Shown here piece after piece: positions 21,661 through 34,500 of a DNA stretch of 64,000 bases. The notes under the pieces are model-generated. The model saw nothing but the letters and a program-made list of their open reading frames with translations, had not been told where the DNA came from and did no database searches. The DNA is from Sphagnum magellanicum (lineage: Eukaryota; Streptophyta; Sphagnopsida; Sphagnales; Sphagnaceae): positions 2,108,001 through 2,172,000 of the forward strand of contig CM038915.1 in assembly GCA_021904315.1 (NCBI GenBank), written 5' to 3'. How positions within the stretch are numbered: the stretch's first letter is position 1; every line of letters starts with the position of its first letter. The translations under genes were made by a program, and so were the position numbers.

Positions 21661-23770
21661 GGGCGAAGAGGGAGGCAAGTGTGTTGTCATGCTCGCTTGG
21701 TGCACGCGGTTTGCCGACAAAGAAAAGTGACACGATTTACAGACTTCCCTGAAATGATTCATTTCTCCGACGGACACTAAAGCGAGGTTGTTGTTGTGAT
21801 TGTCCTGAACAATCCATAGGCATTTATTTACTGGAACCTACGAACTATTCCTGTACTTGTGTACATGCTGCTGTGTTGTGTAGTTGTGGCAGAAAGATAT
21901 GGGTCCTGTACTGCGCACATAAACCAAATGGGCGACTCTTGAGGCCAGCGCCCTGGCTGGCTTCCAAGTTCCTACCAGAGACATTTACTGTGGGTGTGTG
22001 TACCAGAAAGATAATGAGTCCCAGCTGTGTACGAGACTTTCTATTTGATTATCGAGCTTACTGTTCAGGTCCCGGCGCCAGCTGATCCAAAGAGAGTACA
22101 ACAACAGATGGGCGAAAGTGAACCAGCACCTACCAGCGCACCATCCACTGGATACGCATTATGACTCAGTAGTAAATGAACCATCTGAGTTAATAGAGTT
22201 ATCCGTAAAGTAAGAAAAACACAGCACCATAACCCTGAGTGTGGTCATACACAGGGTGAGATTTTTAAAAACCTGCAGAAAAAGTACATTAGCATACAAG
22301 GGGGGGGAATGAAACTCAGAAAACGATAAGTTTTGGTATTAAACTGAGTTTCACCCTGTCTTTCTTTTTCCCTGAGCACCTCCACTGCTGTTACATGTAT
22401 TTTCACTGCTCCTAACTGTACAACTACTATAATTAATCTCGAACTTTGTGCATTAAATGTTTAGTTTCACCATTTCATACTGAGTTGCAACATCTCATGT
22501 TGAGATTTAATAAAAATGTCTTTACTTTGCGGATACCACTGAAAGAGGGGATAGGAAGTGACAAGAGGCCTAAAGACAGGGTGAAGATGGTTACTTTACG
22601 GATAAGTCTAATATCTGGTTTCACCTCGGGAACCCAATTTGTTGGATGTAGGTCCTCTATTTATAGGTAAATACGTATGAAAATAGGTGACTACTAGGTA
22701 AATACATGGTTTATATGGAGGTAATGGCTCTTTTTTACTACCTAGCTAGTAACAACCCACTTGAGGTGCAACTTAGGTAACCACCATGGTTACCTACAGA
22801 ACTGGAAACCAACAGAAAATTGTTTCCTGACCACTTGTCATCCATGTTTCATGGTGCCTGGTGGGTCCTGGTGCACTCAGGCAAAAAAATGCAATACAGT
22901 AAGGGGTTCCAGTCCTTGCAATTCCTTTCTGGGGTGAACCAGTGTTTGCTTTTAATAATTCTTTTTATGCAGCTTTAGTGGCAATTGTCGACATGAAGAT
23001 TTGAAAAAAAATTATAATCTTGTCTAGGAATCATTAGCCATGTATCTGGGTGTAAATCATGTATGAAGCAAAAATATATAAACAATATAATTGAATCATC
23101 CTTAGATATTTCTGGCTAGGTACGTACTAGAATCCAATATTGCAATCTGGTGACTTTTCCGTTTTTCAGAGAACTTTTGGCCAATGCAATGCCCAAAAAC
23201 AACTTCATTTCCCAGTGATTTAGCCGTTCAAAAAATAGGCTGTGTGAAACAATACCTTGGGGAATCCGCACCTTGATCCGCCCACCACAGAATCACTGGC
23301 AAAACTAAAGATTGCACTGGCTGAATTGAGTGGGTGTAAGAAGATGTAGCAGAAAGATGATGGGTCCCAGTCCTGCATCAGACTTTCTAGCTACAACAAA
23401 AGTCCGTATTCAATTATGGAGCTCCCTGAAAAGGTGCCTGGGCCAGTCGATCCAGAGAGGGTACAATAAATGCGTCAAAGGGCATAAGCACCCACCAGTC
23501 CAGCCCACCATCCACTGGATGCCCATGATGACTTTCAGTGGTATGACAGTTCCTTCTAAGTAAAGCAGCATCGAGCAGCGCACTATCTACTGGATGCCCA
23601 TTATGACTCTGCTGTAGATGAACCTGAACAGAGTTGGTATCTGGTTTCATCGTGGTAACCCATTTCGTAAGAAGTAGATCCCCTATTTATTCCTACTAAG
23701 TAGGATCTAATAGGTCGTCACCTACGTAAGTAGATGGTTCATTCGGCTGGTGCTTTACGGTATTTAATGC
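21661..23770. repeat. Spacer edge with diverged copies of a dispersed repeat
   Basis: Segment 21990-22260 resembles 23330-23660 in the same orientation. Shared landmarks are AGAAAGATRATGRGTCCCAG, GATCCARAGAGRGTACAA and a core CCACCATCCACTGGAT followed by GCATTATGAC. The core occurs at 22133-22167, 23501-23533 and 23575-23607, the last two 74 bp apart. Both copies end in GGTA-rich stretches. Related sequence abuts the outer edge of the left arm (5770-5933). No coding frame is evident; it is probably a decayed interspersed element of unknown family. Confidence 0.6.
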
Positions 23771-26744
23771 CCATGGATGGGTGAACAGTGTTTTTTCTTC
23801 TGGCGATTTATCGCCATTTTTCTACTTTTAAGAAACCCTGGCTACCAACACAAAGGGGGGTTTTCATTTAAAATCACCAAAATCTGACAGCAATTTTTTT
23901 CTGAGGGGAGGCGAGGGATCGAGGGTGTCATCACATTTATGCCTACTGCGTACAATTTTAAGAGTTCCTTGAACTAATGTCGCCAACTTGAGGAAATCTG
24001 TCTGAATCTGCCTATGCGCTCACCACCCTGACACCATCAGCAAATTGAACAAAAAAACACTGGTGGGGGACATTCCCAAAATGTGAGGCCAAGCTCCCCT
24101 ATCATCTTCTTGTAGGCCCCTTATTTTGAGTATGCCTCCACCCTAACCCTTTAGGCTACACAAAAGGCGGTCCAATCAGTGGAGGAAAGAATATGCTGGT
24201 GGTGTAAGGTACCCTCCAATTACACGCTTTAGTGACCCAGCCCCCATGACTGCACCAGTTCCGTTTAAGATGAACTAGTGTTCATCCCAGTTACTGAACC
24301 TCCCACAGTCAGAAAGGTCGGGTCAAAAAAGAAATTTCCTCATCCTCCAACAGTCAATTTGTTTTCGCCTCGTATTACCCACCTACCCCACTCATTTTGC
24401 AATGGCAAAACTTATATGTCTTCTCAACTAAACTTATAATTATTGGGAAAACCTATATCTCTTCTTGACTACACTTTTTTAATTTTATATATATATATAT
24501 CTCAAAAGTATGTCAGATTTTATTTTATGCCTTTATTTAATAATATGCTCAAAAAAAATTATAACAATTTTTTTTTCAAATTCAATAGTTTTATCATATA
24601 AGATCACTTATATTTAATATATAAAAATTAACGTGTATTTATTTAATATACCATATTTAAATATATTCTATTTCTTATATACACTATGTAACATTGAATG
24701 GTTTTGAAAATAATGTTATAATATGTTCATACATCATATTTTATGAACTATTTCTTATTAAATTTCATAATTAAAATGTGTTATGTAATTTTTTAAAAAT
24801 TCATATTTAAATTTATTTTTTCATTTGGAAATAATATGAGAAAGATATTACTAATTAAAGTTGGCTTTTGGAAAAGTTTTAATTGCATCTCAATTTAGAA
24901 TTAAAGTGCAAGTAAAAGGTTTAACCCATATGTTTTATCTTTGAATCTCATCTCACAAGCTATATAAAGAACATGTTTTCCTTTGGTTACACAAATAGAA
25001 ATGCATATGCCAATTTGAAATGAATGAATAAAATGTTTTTGGGTTATTCATTCCATCTACATTTTCCCTTTCCTACCTATTTGCCTACCTACACAAGTAA
25101 ACAGGTGCTAGTTTTTTACCTACCTAGGTAGATGGGTTCAAATCTTCTTAAAACTTTCAATTTAAAACAAATTTAATGAATGAAATAATTACTACTAAAT
25201 TATTTGGATTGAATAATTAATATTAAATAATGAAAATATTCCAAAAAAATTAATTGTTCACGTGGTAGTGAATTTACTAATGAATGTACTTCTCCATATC
25301 AATTCATCATCGATCACTAAACAATTGATGAGTTCACTAGGAATTCACTAAAATTAAAATTCATCTAATTCAATACAAAACCTAACGTACTCATCAGTGG
25401 ATTTGGATTCTTTATGTACTAGTAACACCATACTAGTTTAAACAAATAATCTATAATAGGTTGGGGTTAGTGAACAAGTTTTCTCATATTGCATGGAATT
25501 ACACATATTACATGAAAGAAAATGATTGCCAATTTTAGTGTAACCAGTCCTTGGTTTTGATGTTCAAAAGTTTCATACAATAATTTACTGTTGAAATAGT
25601 GTAAAAACATTGTTTAAACACCATTGTTTAACACTATTTCAAGACATTTCATCCAATCTTGTGCTGCCACATCATCTGTGACTTAAAAGGTTGCCGTTGG
25701 CTCCTGTTAGTTTGTTTTTACCCCTTTACATAAATGAAATATAATTGGTAGTAGAAATTATTTGGGAATTGCATGGACTTGGTTTTTTTGCATTTCAATT
25801 CCGATGGGACCCCAATTTTATTATGAAGATATTGTAAAATTTAGGTCCATTTTCATTCAAGTTCCACCATAATGTGATTGGTCCATTATATGCAATACCT
25901 TCATTTGCTGTTTTTGACGTTGTGATGAAAAATGTTTTTAAAAGAATAAAATAAAATAAAATTGTGTAATACTTGCACCTAAGGCATAGAATGTTCGCTA
26001 GATTTTTTCAAGTTTCACATAATACCCAATAGTTGGGCATAAAATATGCATATTTAATGATTAAAAATTTAACAAAGATAGTTCTGAATTTGTTTAAGTT
26101 TTTAAAAATAATGAAATTAAAAATTGATTATGAAGAAAAAAAATAGAAAAAAAATCATTTAGAACAAGAAAAAATATAAAGAAAATTTTAGAACAAGAAA
26201 TTAAAATACAAGAAATTTTTAAAATAATCTAAAAGAAAAAAAAACATTTTTTTTTCCATTTCAATCACAATTGGCATTATTTTTATATGTTGGTATTGCA
26301 TGTTGGTATTAAATCTTCAACTATTATTAGCATTTGCCATAATAGGCAATATTTGTATGTTACCCATACAATAGGTGTTAGTTTTGGGAACTCCAAATCA
26401 TTACAAACATGGTGTTAGAACTTTAAGTTAACATGAATATTATAATGCCCAAAACCTAAACCCTCAACCTTTATATGTAAATTTAACCCTTTTTTAAAAA
26501 CCATATGTTTTATATTAATTTTTTTATGATTTAAGTGATTGAATTAAATAACTATTAAAAAAATATTTTTTCCTTACCTCTTTAATTATTTGTTCTAATT
26601 GAAATCAACAATATTTTTTATGTCCTTGATTGATTTATGAATTAAAAAAACATTGAAGTTCATTTTACACCTTATCAATTCCATTATTATTTTTTCCTCT
26701 TAGAAAAGTAGAAGTTTAACTATGAAATAAAGAGGTTTACCCAA
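23771..26744. other. AT-rich spacer DNA, no gene recognised
   Basis: Long AT-rich stretches (about 24480-25400 and 25920-26740) with only short chance frames. One hairpin (25591-25642) is listed separately. Confidence 0.6.
25591..25642. repeat. 12-bp inverted repeat, 28-base loop
   Basis: TTGAAATAGTGT is followed 28 bases later by ACACTATTTCAA, its exact reverse complement. The loop includes the palindrome TGTTTAAACA. It could be a small MITE remnant or a cruciform-forming site; no T run follows to suggest a terminator. Confidence 0.6.
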
Positions 26745-27640
26745 AATATAGAAAGGTTTTGTTGAAAGGTATTGGTTTAGCTTAAAATATATAAAAGCAT
26801 TGTTGGAAGGTAAAAATTTAGCCGACAAATAAAAATGTTTTGATGAAAGGTCAAGGTTTAACCAAACAAAGATATAGGTTTTGCCAAGAGTTAAAAGTTA
26901 AGCCAAGAAGACATATTAGTTTTACCAAGAGAGAAAAAAATAGCCTAGAAGACATATAAGTGTTGCCGAGAGTTAGAAGGTTAACCAAGAATAGATATAG
27001 GTTTTAAATTTTGCCAACAAAGAAAAGTTTAGCCAAAAAGACATATAAGTTTTTCAAAAGTTAAAAGTTTAACCAAGAATAGGAATAGGTTTTGCCAAAA
27101 GAGAAAAGTTTAACCAAGAAGGGATATAGGTTTTGCCAATAAAGAAAAGTTTAGCCAAGAAGAGATATAGGTTTTGCCAAAAGATAAAAGTTTAGTAAAA
27201 AAAGATATAGTTTTTACCATTTATCAAAAAATAAAAGTGTAACCAAGAAGGGATATAGGTATTTTTAAGAGAGAAAATTTTAGCCAAAAAGATATATAAG
27301 TTTTGCCAAGAAAGAAAAGTTTAGCTAACAAAAAATATAGATTTTTCCAAAAGAGAATAATTTAACCAAGAATAGATATAGGTTTTGTCAAAAAAGAAAA
27401 GTTTAGCCAAAAAATATACAAGTTTTGCCAATAGACAAAAGTTTAACCAAAAAGAAATATAGGTTTTGCCAAAAGAGAAATGTTTAGCCAAAAACAAATA
27501 TAGGTTTTGCCAAGAGATAAAAGTTTACCAAGAAAAAATGTGATTTTTTCCAATAAAGAAAAGTGTACCCAAAAAGAGATATAAGTTTTGTCAAAAGATG
27601 GAAATCTAACCAAGAATAGATATAGGTTTTGCCACAAAAA
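26745..27640. repeat. Degenerate minisatellite, about 39-bp unit, about 22 copies
   Basis: A unit containing GATATAGGTTTTGCCAA and GAAAAGTTTAGCCAAGAA recurs about every 39-42 bases. Because 39 is a multiple of three, the minus strand stays open over part of the array (27637-27443) and reads as a 13-residue repeat of the FWLNFSLLAKPI type. Copies at the left end are more diverged. There is no sign of a gene around it, so the open frame is probably a by-product of the period. Confidence 0.85.
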
Positions 27641-27936
27641 AATAGAAAGGGTAGGTAAGGGATTGGTTGTTAGTTGGTTCAGTTTAGGGTTTAGGCTAAG
27701 AAGTAGGTCAGTAGAGTATGTAGGTTAGTAGTGTAACTAGGAGGGAGGGTAGTATGGAGGGTAAGCGTTGGAAAAAGTTTTGCCCCCAAAAAAAAAGGTC
27801 AAAGGTCAGCGGGCAAAAAAACTGACTGTGATAAAATGTTGGTTAATGTAGGGTGAAGAGGCGGATGAAAAACACAGCCCATCATGTGAACAGAACGGCC
27901 AACTGGTGCAGTGATGGACCCTGGTTCACTCTGGCC

Positions 27937-28510
27937 CACATCACCCTCAATCAGCCACAAAATTGTGGTTTTCTGCTTTCGGGCAGTTGAATACATTGTA
28001 CCATCCCCCTTGAGGCCTTCATCCCATGTTTTCTCATCACAAGACCCTAACCTACCGTTAGCAAGGTATCCCCACATTAGGGAGAGTATTCAAACAACTC
28101 ATCTTTAAAGAAACCTGACCCTCCAGAGTTTGCAGGCCTGGCCAATCATGCTCCAGTTCTAGCACCCAATCAGTACACGAACAAGTGCTCCTAATGTAAA
28201 GGCCTATACTTGGGAAGCCGTTCTTCAACAGTGGCCAATCTTGTATTTTATATATTTTATATATTGAAATAAAATATTATTTAAATGTGAAAAAGGTGCT
28301 AATGATTCATTATAAAAATATATGAAAAAAAACCTAACATATATTTTTTAAGTAATTAAAATATTTCAAAAATATTTCATAGCATATCCTTTTATCTCAA
28401 CTACCAGCATTTCAGGCATGCCTGGTAGAACCAGACCTATTTGACCTGCTCTCTAATATGCTGAGGTAACGACCATCTCACAATTTTTTGCTCTTGACAT
28501 GGAAGTAAAG
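27937..28510 (+). repeat. Dispersed repeat, copy 2 (partner at 4871-5488)
   Basis: Same-orientation match to 4871-5488 with sharp ends at CACATCACCCTCAA and GAAGTAAAG. It is slightly shorter through small deletions, notably in the AT-rich part after TATATTTTATAT. Family unknown. Confidence 0.8.
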
Positions 28511-31500
28511 ATGTTGTCTAGTTCAGTTGAAGATTGTCCTTCTCAACTGCAGCACAACATGGGGCTTCACCTTTTCTTGCACATAATCAGCCTTTCACAA
28601 AGGCACAATGGACAGGTCTTCTTGCATCTACCTGACTAAACAATGTTCAAAATCCACATGCCCATCCTGCAAATCATGAATACTAATATGTTATGAAGCA
28701 TGCCAGGTATAGGCCATTGTGCCCGTTTCATTGCTTCTGTGAGAATTTTGGATGAGTAGAATATATATTTCTACTTTAGACGAGTTGTGGATCTGCAAGC
28801 CCCTAGAATCTAGTCTATGCCAATGTTGGGGGAAGTACACAGTTTATCATGTATTAGCCTAGTATGGTATTGATATAAAAATCTCCCAAAAACATTTGAT
28901 ACCAGAATGGTATAGGTATTGACAAATTGTCAACTTTATATCATGTTCTCGTGTGAGTGTATCCAAATTTATGACTTCAGATAATGGTATGAATTTAAAT
29001 GATGAGGAGACCAATCTCAGCAAGCATTGAACATAAATATTGATATTTTGTGAAAAACCCATCAAATCTTAAATATATAAAATATTTTCCATCTTAACTT
29101 CCAAGTCAATAATAACAAAAAATAAAATCATTTCAAACTAAAGAAATAATCTCTACCAACCTTGGGGATCAGCACACACTTCCCAACATAAGTTCTAGGA
29201 TTTGAAACACATTGTTGTACATCTTCTAATGCTCACATGCAGTGTTTCGTTTAGGAATTTCTGTTTGTTGCCGAAGTGGCAATCATTCATTGAAACATAT
29301 AGAAAAATTTATGATCATCCCTAGGAAGATTTAGCCAAATCTGACTATAAACCAAAAATAAAGTACAAATCTTTTAATCATCCTTTTATATGTTTGGCTA
29401 CACAATGAATACCACATATATGAATCTGACAATATTTAAAAAAAAAATTCTGCTCACTTTGGTGACTAAGAACCTACAAAATCACTTTAATTATTAATTA
29501 TTAATCATTTCAGGTTTTGGCAATATATCACCCCTCCCAAAAAAAAAAGAGGATGCTAACATGTTGGGTACCAATTTTTAACTACATAGAATATTTAACC
29601 ATTAATCTTTGAAATCCTAAAAATTCCAAGTTCCTCAATGTGTAGCCTGACCTCCAACCCAGACTAGCCTTGCAACAACCAAGGACTGCTGGTAATGGCT
29701 ATTGACTTGATAGTATATCACATCCTCATATCAGCTAATCCAAGTCCTCATATAATAATTCTTACACTTGGCTAGTCCAAGTATTGACCCCAATATTTCA
29801 TATTCAAATACCAAATTGGTCTGATAATCACTACTTTTGCCCACACCAAGTCATACAATAGTACCTTGGCCACTTCAACACATGTCCGTTGAATAATTAA
29901 TTAATTAAAAAAAATCATGTCAAAAAATGAAATATTCCTAAATATTCACCATTATCCTTCACATCATTTTCTGATTTGGAAGAAATAATTTTTGAATATT
30001 TCGACATTTCTGAAAATAATATAATTGGTGTCAAATTGGCCAAGGTACTAACTAGGGTATACCACGTCACTTCTTAACCACTTCTAACCATATTTTGACA
30101 TTTGACCAAAACCGTCCCACTTTAAAATAAAACAATGGACCAGCCCTCACAAACATGCTTAGAAGTCATCTAGAACACTAGATTTTTGAAATTTTGACTT
30201 CATGAAGTTGTGGAGGACTTCAAGCTGAATGTTTTGGGAAAAAAAAAATTATATTTGAATGAGAAAGGAAAAATTGCCACTGTCGAAACTTTGGAATTTG
30301 TAATTTTGAGTAGCTTTCAAAATAGCAAGTGTTTGCAAACCTAAACCAATAATTCATGCTACATTCTTTTTGAAAATTTGGTGACATTATTCTGATGCGC
30401 ACAAGAATCATGTGCAAAAAAAATTGTCAAAAAATTAAGTTAAATGAATGAATAATAGATGGTCAAAATTGACCATCCAAGCTGTTTCTCTGGAAAGAAA
30501 ACCTTTGTTTTACATCTCTTGGGACAAACAAGAAGGACAAATTGTTTGAGATTGTTTGAAAAATAAAAAAGGGTTTCCTTCAAAGACTTTGATTGAGTTC
30601 GTTGGAGAAATTTCTTTGTTCCTTTTCATTTTTCTTAATTAGCCCACCCAAACATGTAAGCAATATACCTATGAAACAAAAAATGATTCTCTTTTGAGTC
30701 TTGGAAGTTTTGGCCACACAATTCCTTTTGGCTTTTTGACTTTCTTCAACTTTATTTCATCCACCAACAATAGTTGTTGTTCCACAATCAAGTCCTTTTG
30801 GTGTTGGTCCTCCTTGAGAACGTTCTAATTTAATAAGAAGACTAGGATGAAAACAGTTTATTAGAGGAAACAACTAAAGTGTTAACCATTGCTACCACTC
30901 AAAACTTTTCTTAGTCATTTTATTCAAATAACAACTTAGCTAGGAGTCAATGGTTAACACATTGCTACAATAGTCCTTAATGAACACACATTGTTTTTTA
31001 GCAAGCAAGATTGTGGTAGGAAAAATAAGTTTTCACATTTCTTATTTAAAGCTTTGTCAAAGCTTCTCACACTCCAAATGTTTGGGGTGCCTAAAGCAAC
31101 ATGAAAAGATCACGAGAGTTCAAAAAAAAAATGTGAACATGATTTATAAGTGTGTAGGTTCTTAGTTTTTGCATTTTTCTTTTGGTTAAAATATATGGGT
31201 GAAATTATGCTACAACTGTACATTTTGGGCAAGAAAAAAAAAACATTTGAGGTGCATTTTGTATTAATTTGGGGCTAGACTTTCTTTCATTTCATCTAAC
31301 ATTTTGAAATACACATAAAATAGATTTTTGACAAAAAACCTCCAACAAATTTTTTGTTAACTTTAAGATGATAACGTTTTTCAAAAAACTTTTATGCATT
31401 CATACATTTACATTTGTTTGAATGAAAAATTCATCTAGATGTTTTTCATGAAATCACATGAATAGAACTTTTCATATAAAATTGAAATGAAACAATGAAT

Positions 31501-34500
31501 TCATGTCTAATATATGATTGAATACTTCATCAAGTTTGGTAGTCATTTGAATAGTTTTTGGAGTATATTTGCACTTTGCAGTATATCATGATGATTACAT
31601 TTTTCTCATTAATATATTTTTAAATCATTTAATATCAATATTTAAAGTGGGATTGTTTTTTGACAATTTTTTTTTTTTGAGTTTTGAACTATCTTATTCC
31701 AAGTACCATTTGCAAAAAATCCCTTCAATATTACCTTGGTAGAAGTTCAAAAAATAGTATTTGTGACAACAATCTTTGACCATTGTAATCTAGTATGCAC
31801 TATAGAATAGGACCCAAGTGCAAGTGGACCATAATGCTCCACTATGTCATTTATGGGTTAAAAAATGATTTATTGAAGTTGGGAACAAAAAAATTAACAT
31901 TTGAGAAAAGTAATGGAACAATAGTTTAGTTGCTTGTTGCATCACTAGACATTCATGGTTCATCTTCATCATGAAACATGATCGTAGTCCAATTTTAGGG
32001 GCAACATTCTCCATCTTATAAAACATTTCCAAAGTGAAATTATGGGTATCAAACACATGGAAACAAAATGAAGGATGTTTAGTTATGTGTTTCAAATCAC
32101 ACCTAATGGTTCTCCTATTGATTAACATAATTAACTTATGTTCCCTTAATGTGAAAAGGACACTATATAATTATGTTAAAGTTTAATAAATAGAATTCAC
32201 CATTAATTAATGTTTTACTTTTATTTTCTATGCAACAATGTATGCAACCTAAAAATAGGTTACATGTCAATGGAGCTGATTTTTTTTCGGTGACATGATA
32301 TAATTGTTTTTGTGTGTGAATATGGGTAGTCATTTTGTATCAATGTCAAAAGATGGTGTTCCAAATGTTATCTTCATGATGGATTTCACTTTCTATTAAT
32401 CTAGATAGGTGATGTGAAAGAATGGTAGAGATAATAAATCATTAGCTTCTTGGTTTTGGGGGTGAAAGTTGTACAATGATCATGGTACCTTTTGTTTTTG
32501 GTTTTGAAGGTCATGTGTGAATTATTGATTTTGTGCATGGTGTTATTGTGGTTTATCCTTTATTTTTGTTTGGCATTGGAATGTGATGTGTGGATTTGTT
32601 GATTCAAATAAAGGAGGAAAGAAAACAAGCAATAAATGAAATGAAGCTTAGCAAGCAAATCTTTCTTCTTAGTTGCACGCATTTTATGATTGTTGTAACA
32701 CTTTGTATGTGAGTAAAATGTAGGAGACTACTTATGATTTTAATGCAAGATTGTGTTTTATATGCTATTATGTGTAAAAATAGGAAAAACTTGAGCATGT
32801 GATGACAAATGTGAGGATGGGTGGCCCAAGAATCAATAAGTTGTGTTGTGTTAATATCTAAGTTCTTGCTTTTGTGTTATTTAAGTCAAAATTTTCAAAT
32901 TGTGTGTAAAAAGGTGGTTGATAAATTGAGGTATATGAGAAAGGGTCATTAGTGTTTGCAAGAGTCATAAACCAATGTTAATATGTCTTTGAATGTTCAA
33001 TACGTTCATTATACAAAGCCTTGAATGTTTATGTCTCATTTATGGTTGTTAAATGTATGTTTGTTATAGTGAAAACCTTGCGATCATTATCTGTTTCTTA
33101 TTGTTGTGTGAGTATTGGAGACCTAATTGAAAACCTTTAGGAAAAAATAATGTAAATGAATAATGTGTGTGGCATTATGTTTCATGGTTTTGTTAACGAT
33201 CAATTCTTAAGTTTTGTGAAGTTCTTATAATCAAAATGGTTTGAATGTAATGGGGTCAATGTTCGCAATATGTTTATGATGCATTTATGATTTATTTGTA
33301 TGAAAAATAAATAGTGATTTTTTGGGTATTTTTCTATTATCAAAGGGCATTGTGGTCAAGTCATTATAATTAATGAATCTTTTCAATTTGAAGGCTCCAT
33401 GAAAAACCAAAACAAAATCAAACAAGATACAATTAAATGTTTGATGCAAATTTTTTTTAAAGGTTTTAAGTTTAAAATGTATAAGAAATTGTGCATAATA
33501 TGGAAATTGCATTGAAATTTTATTTCATTGGAAAATTAATATGATGATTTGATTCTAAGCACTTGTAGTTGTAATTTATAATTGCAAGAATCCCAAGGGT
33601 TATGATCCCTTTTTTCTAATTGCCTTTTGTCATCAAAATTGCTCTTTTTTCAAATGTTTACAATAAGGAATTGATTAATTGAACCAAAGTTTTAGTGAAT
33701 ATGTGTGCATGGAAGCAATGATTATTGTTGGCCTCCTTTTTTGGTTACATGTGTGTTGCCATTTTGTGAAGGTTGGACGAATTTTTGTGAATTGGTTAAA
33801 CATAAAAGACCACTTTAAAAACTTGTTTACATGGAAAACGAAGGTTAAAATTGGATTATGTCAAAACAAAATTTATTTTCCATTGACTTTAAATGTCCAC
33901 ATATCTAGTATTGAATCAACAGTAGTTCTAGTTCTAATTAAACACATTCCAATAAAATATATGTTCATAAAAGTGAATTATCAAATGCTTTGAGTTCCAT
34001 CCCCTAGTGTTTGATATTTGTGATTACCTTGTAAGGGCCATTGAAAAAGGAAGTCTTTCCATAGTACCTTGGCGAATTTGGCACATGAATGCCAAATAAT
34101 TAATTTAACTTAAGTTTTTTGGTTTGACATTTGGATTTTTTAATTTTGAAAATTTCAACAATAAAAAAGAAGTTAGTGTAAGGTTTGTTTATTTCATGCA
34201 ACTCCAATTGTTTTAGTGGTCAAGTGAATCTTTAGTTTGTATCCTCTTGATATGAAAAAGAAAGAAAACATAACACATACACCTTCAACTACACAAATTA
34301 TAAGGTATGTAGCTACATCCTACAGTGCAATGCACAATTGGCATCATAGAGTTCCCTAGCCAATCACTAATTGGAATTAACTCATGGGCTTTTAGGGATC
34401 AGACCACTTCGACTTTATGTTCATGTACTCAACTTGTATTTTTCCAACAGATCCAATTGTGGCAATCCACCCCAATTTCTTGCAAATTTACATCATAGAA

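Noticed and set aside
26745-27640. CRISPR-like array
   Set aside because: Units are contiguous and degenerate with no unique spacers, in plant nuclear DNA; it is a minisatellite.
27680-27700. Interstitial telomere repeat (TTTAGGG words)
   Set aside because: Only about two adjacent units; not enough for a telomeric array.
33679-33993. 104-codon frame in the spacer
   Set aside because: Hydrophobic and AT-driven composition, no motif, no second copy, no splice context.
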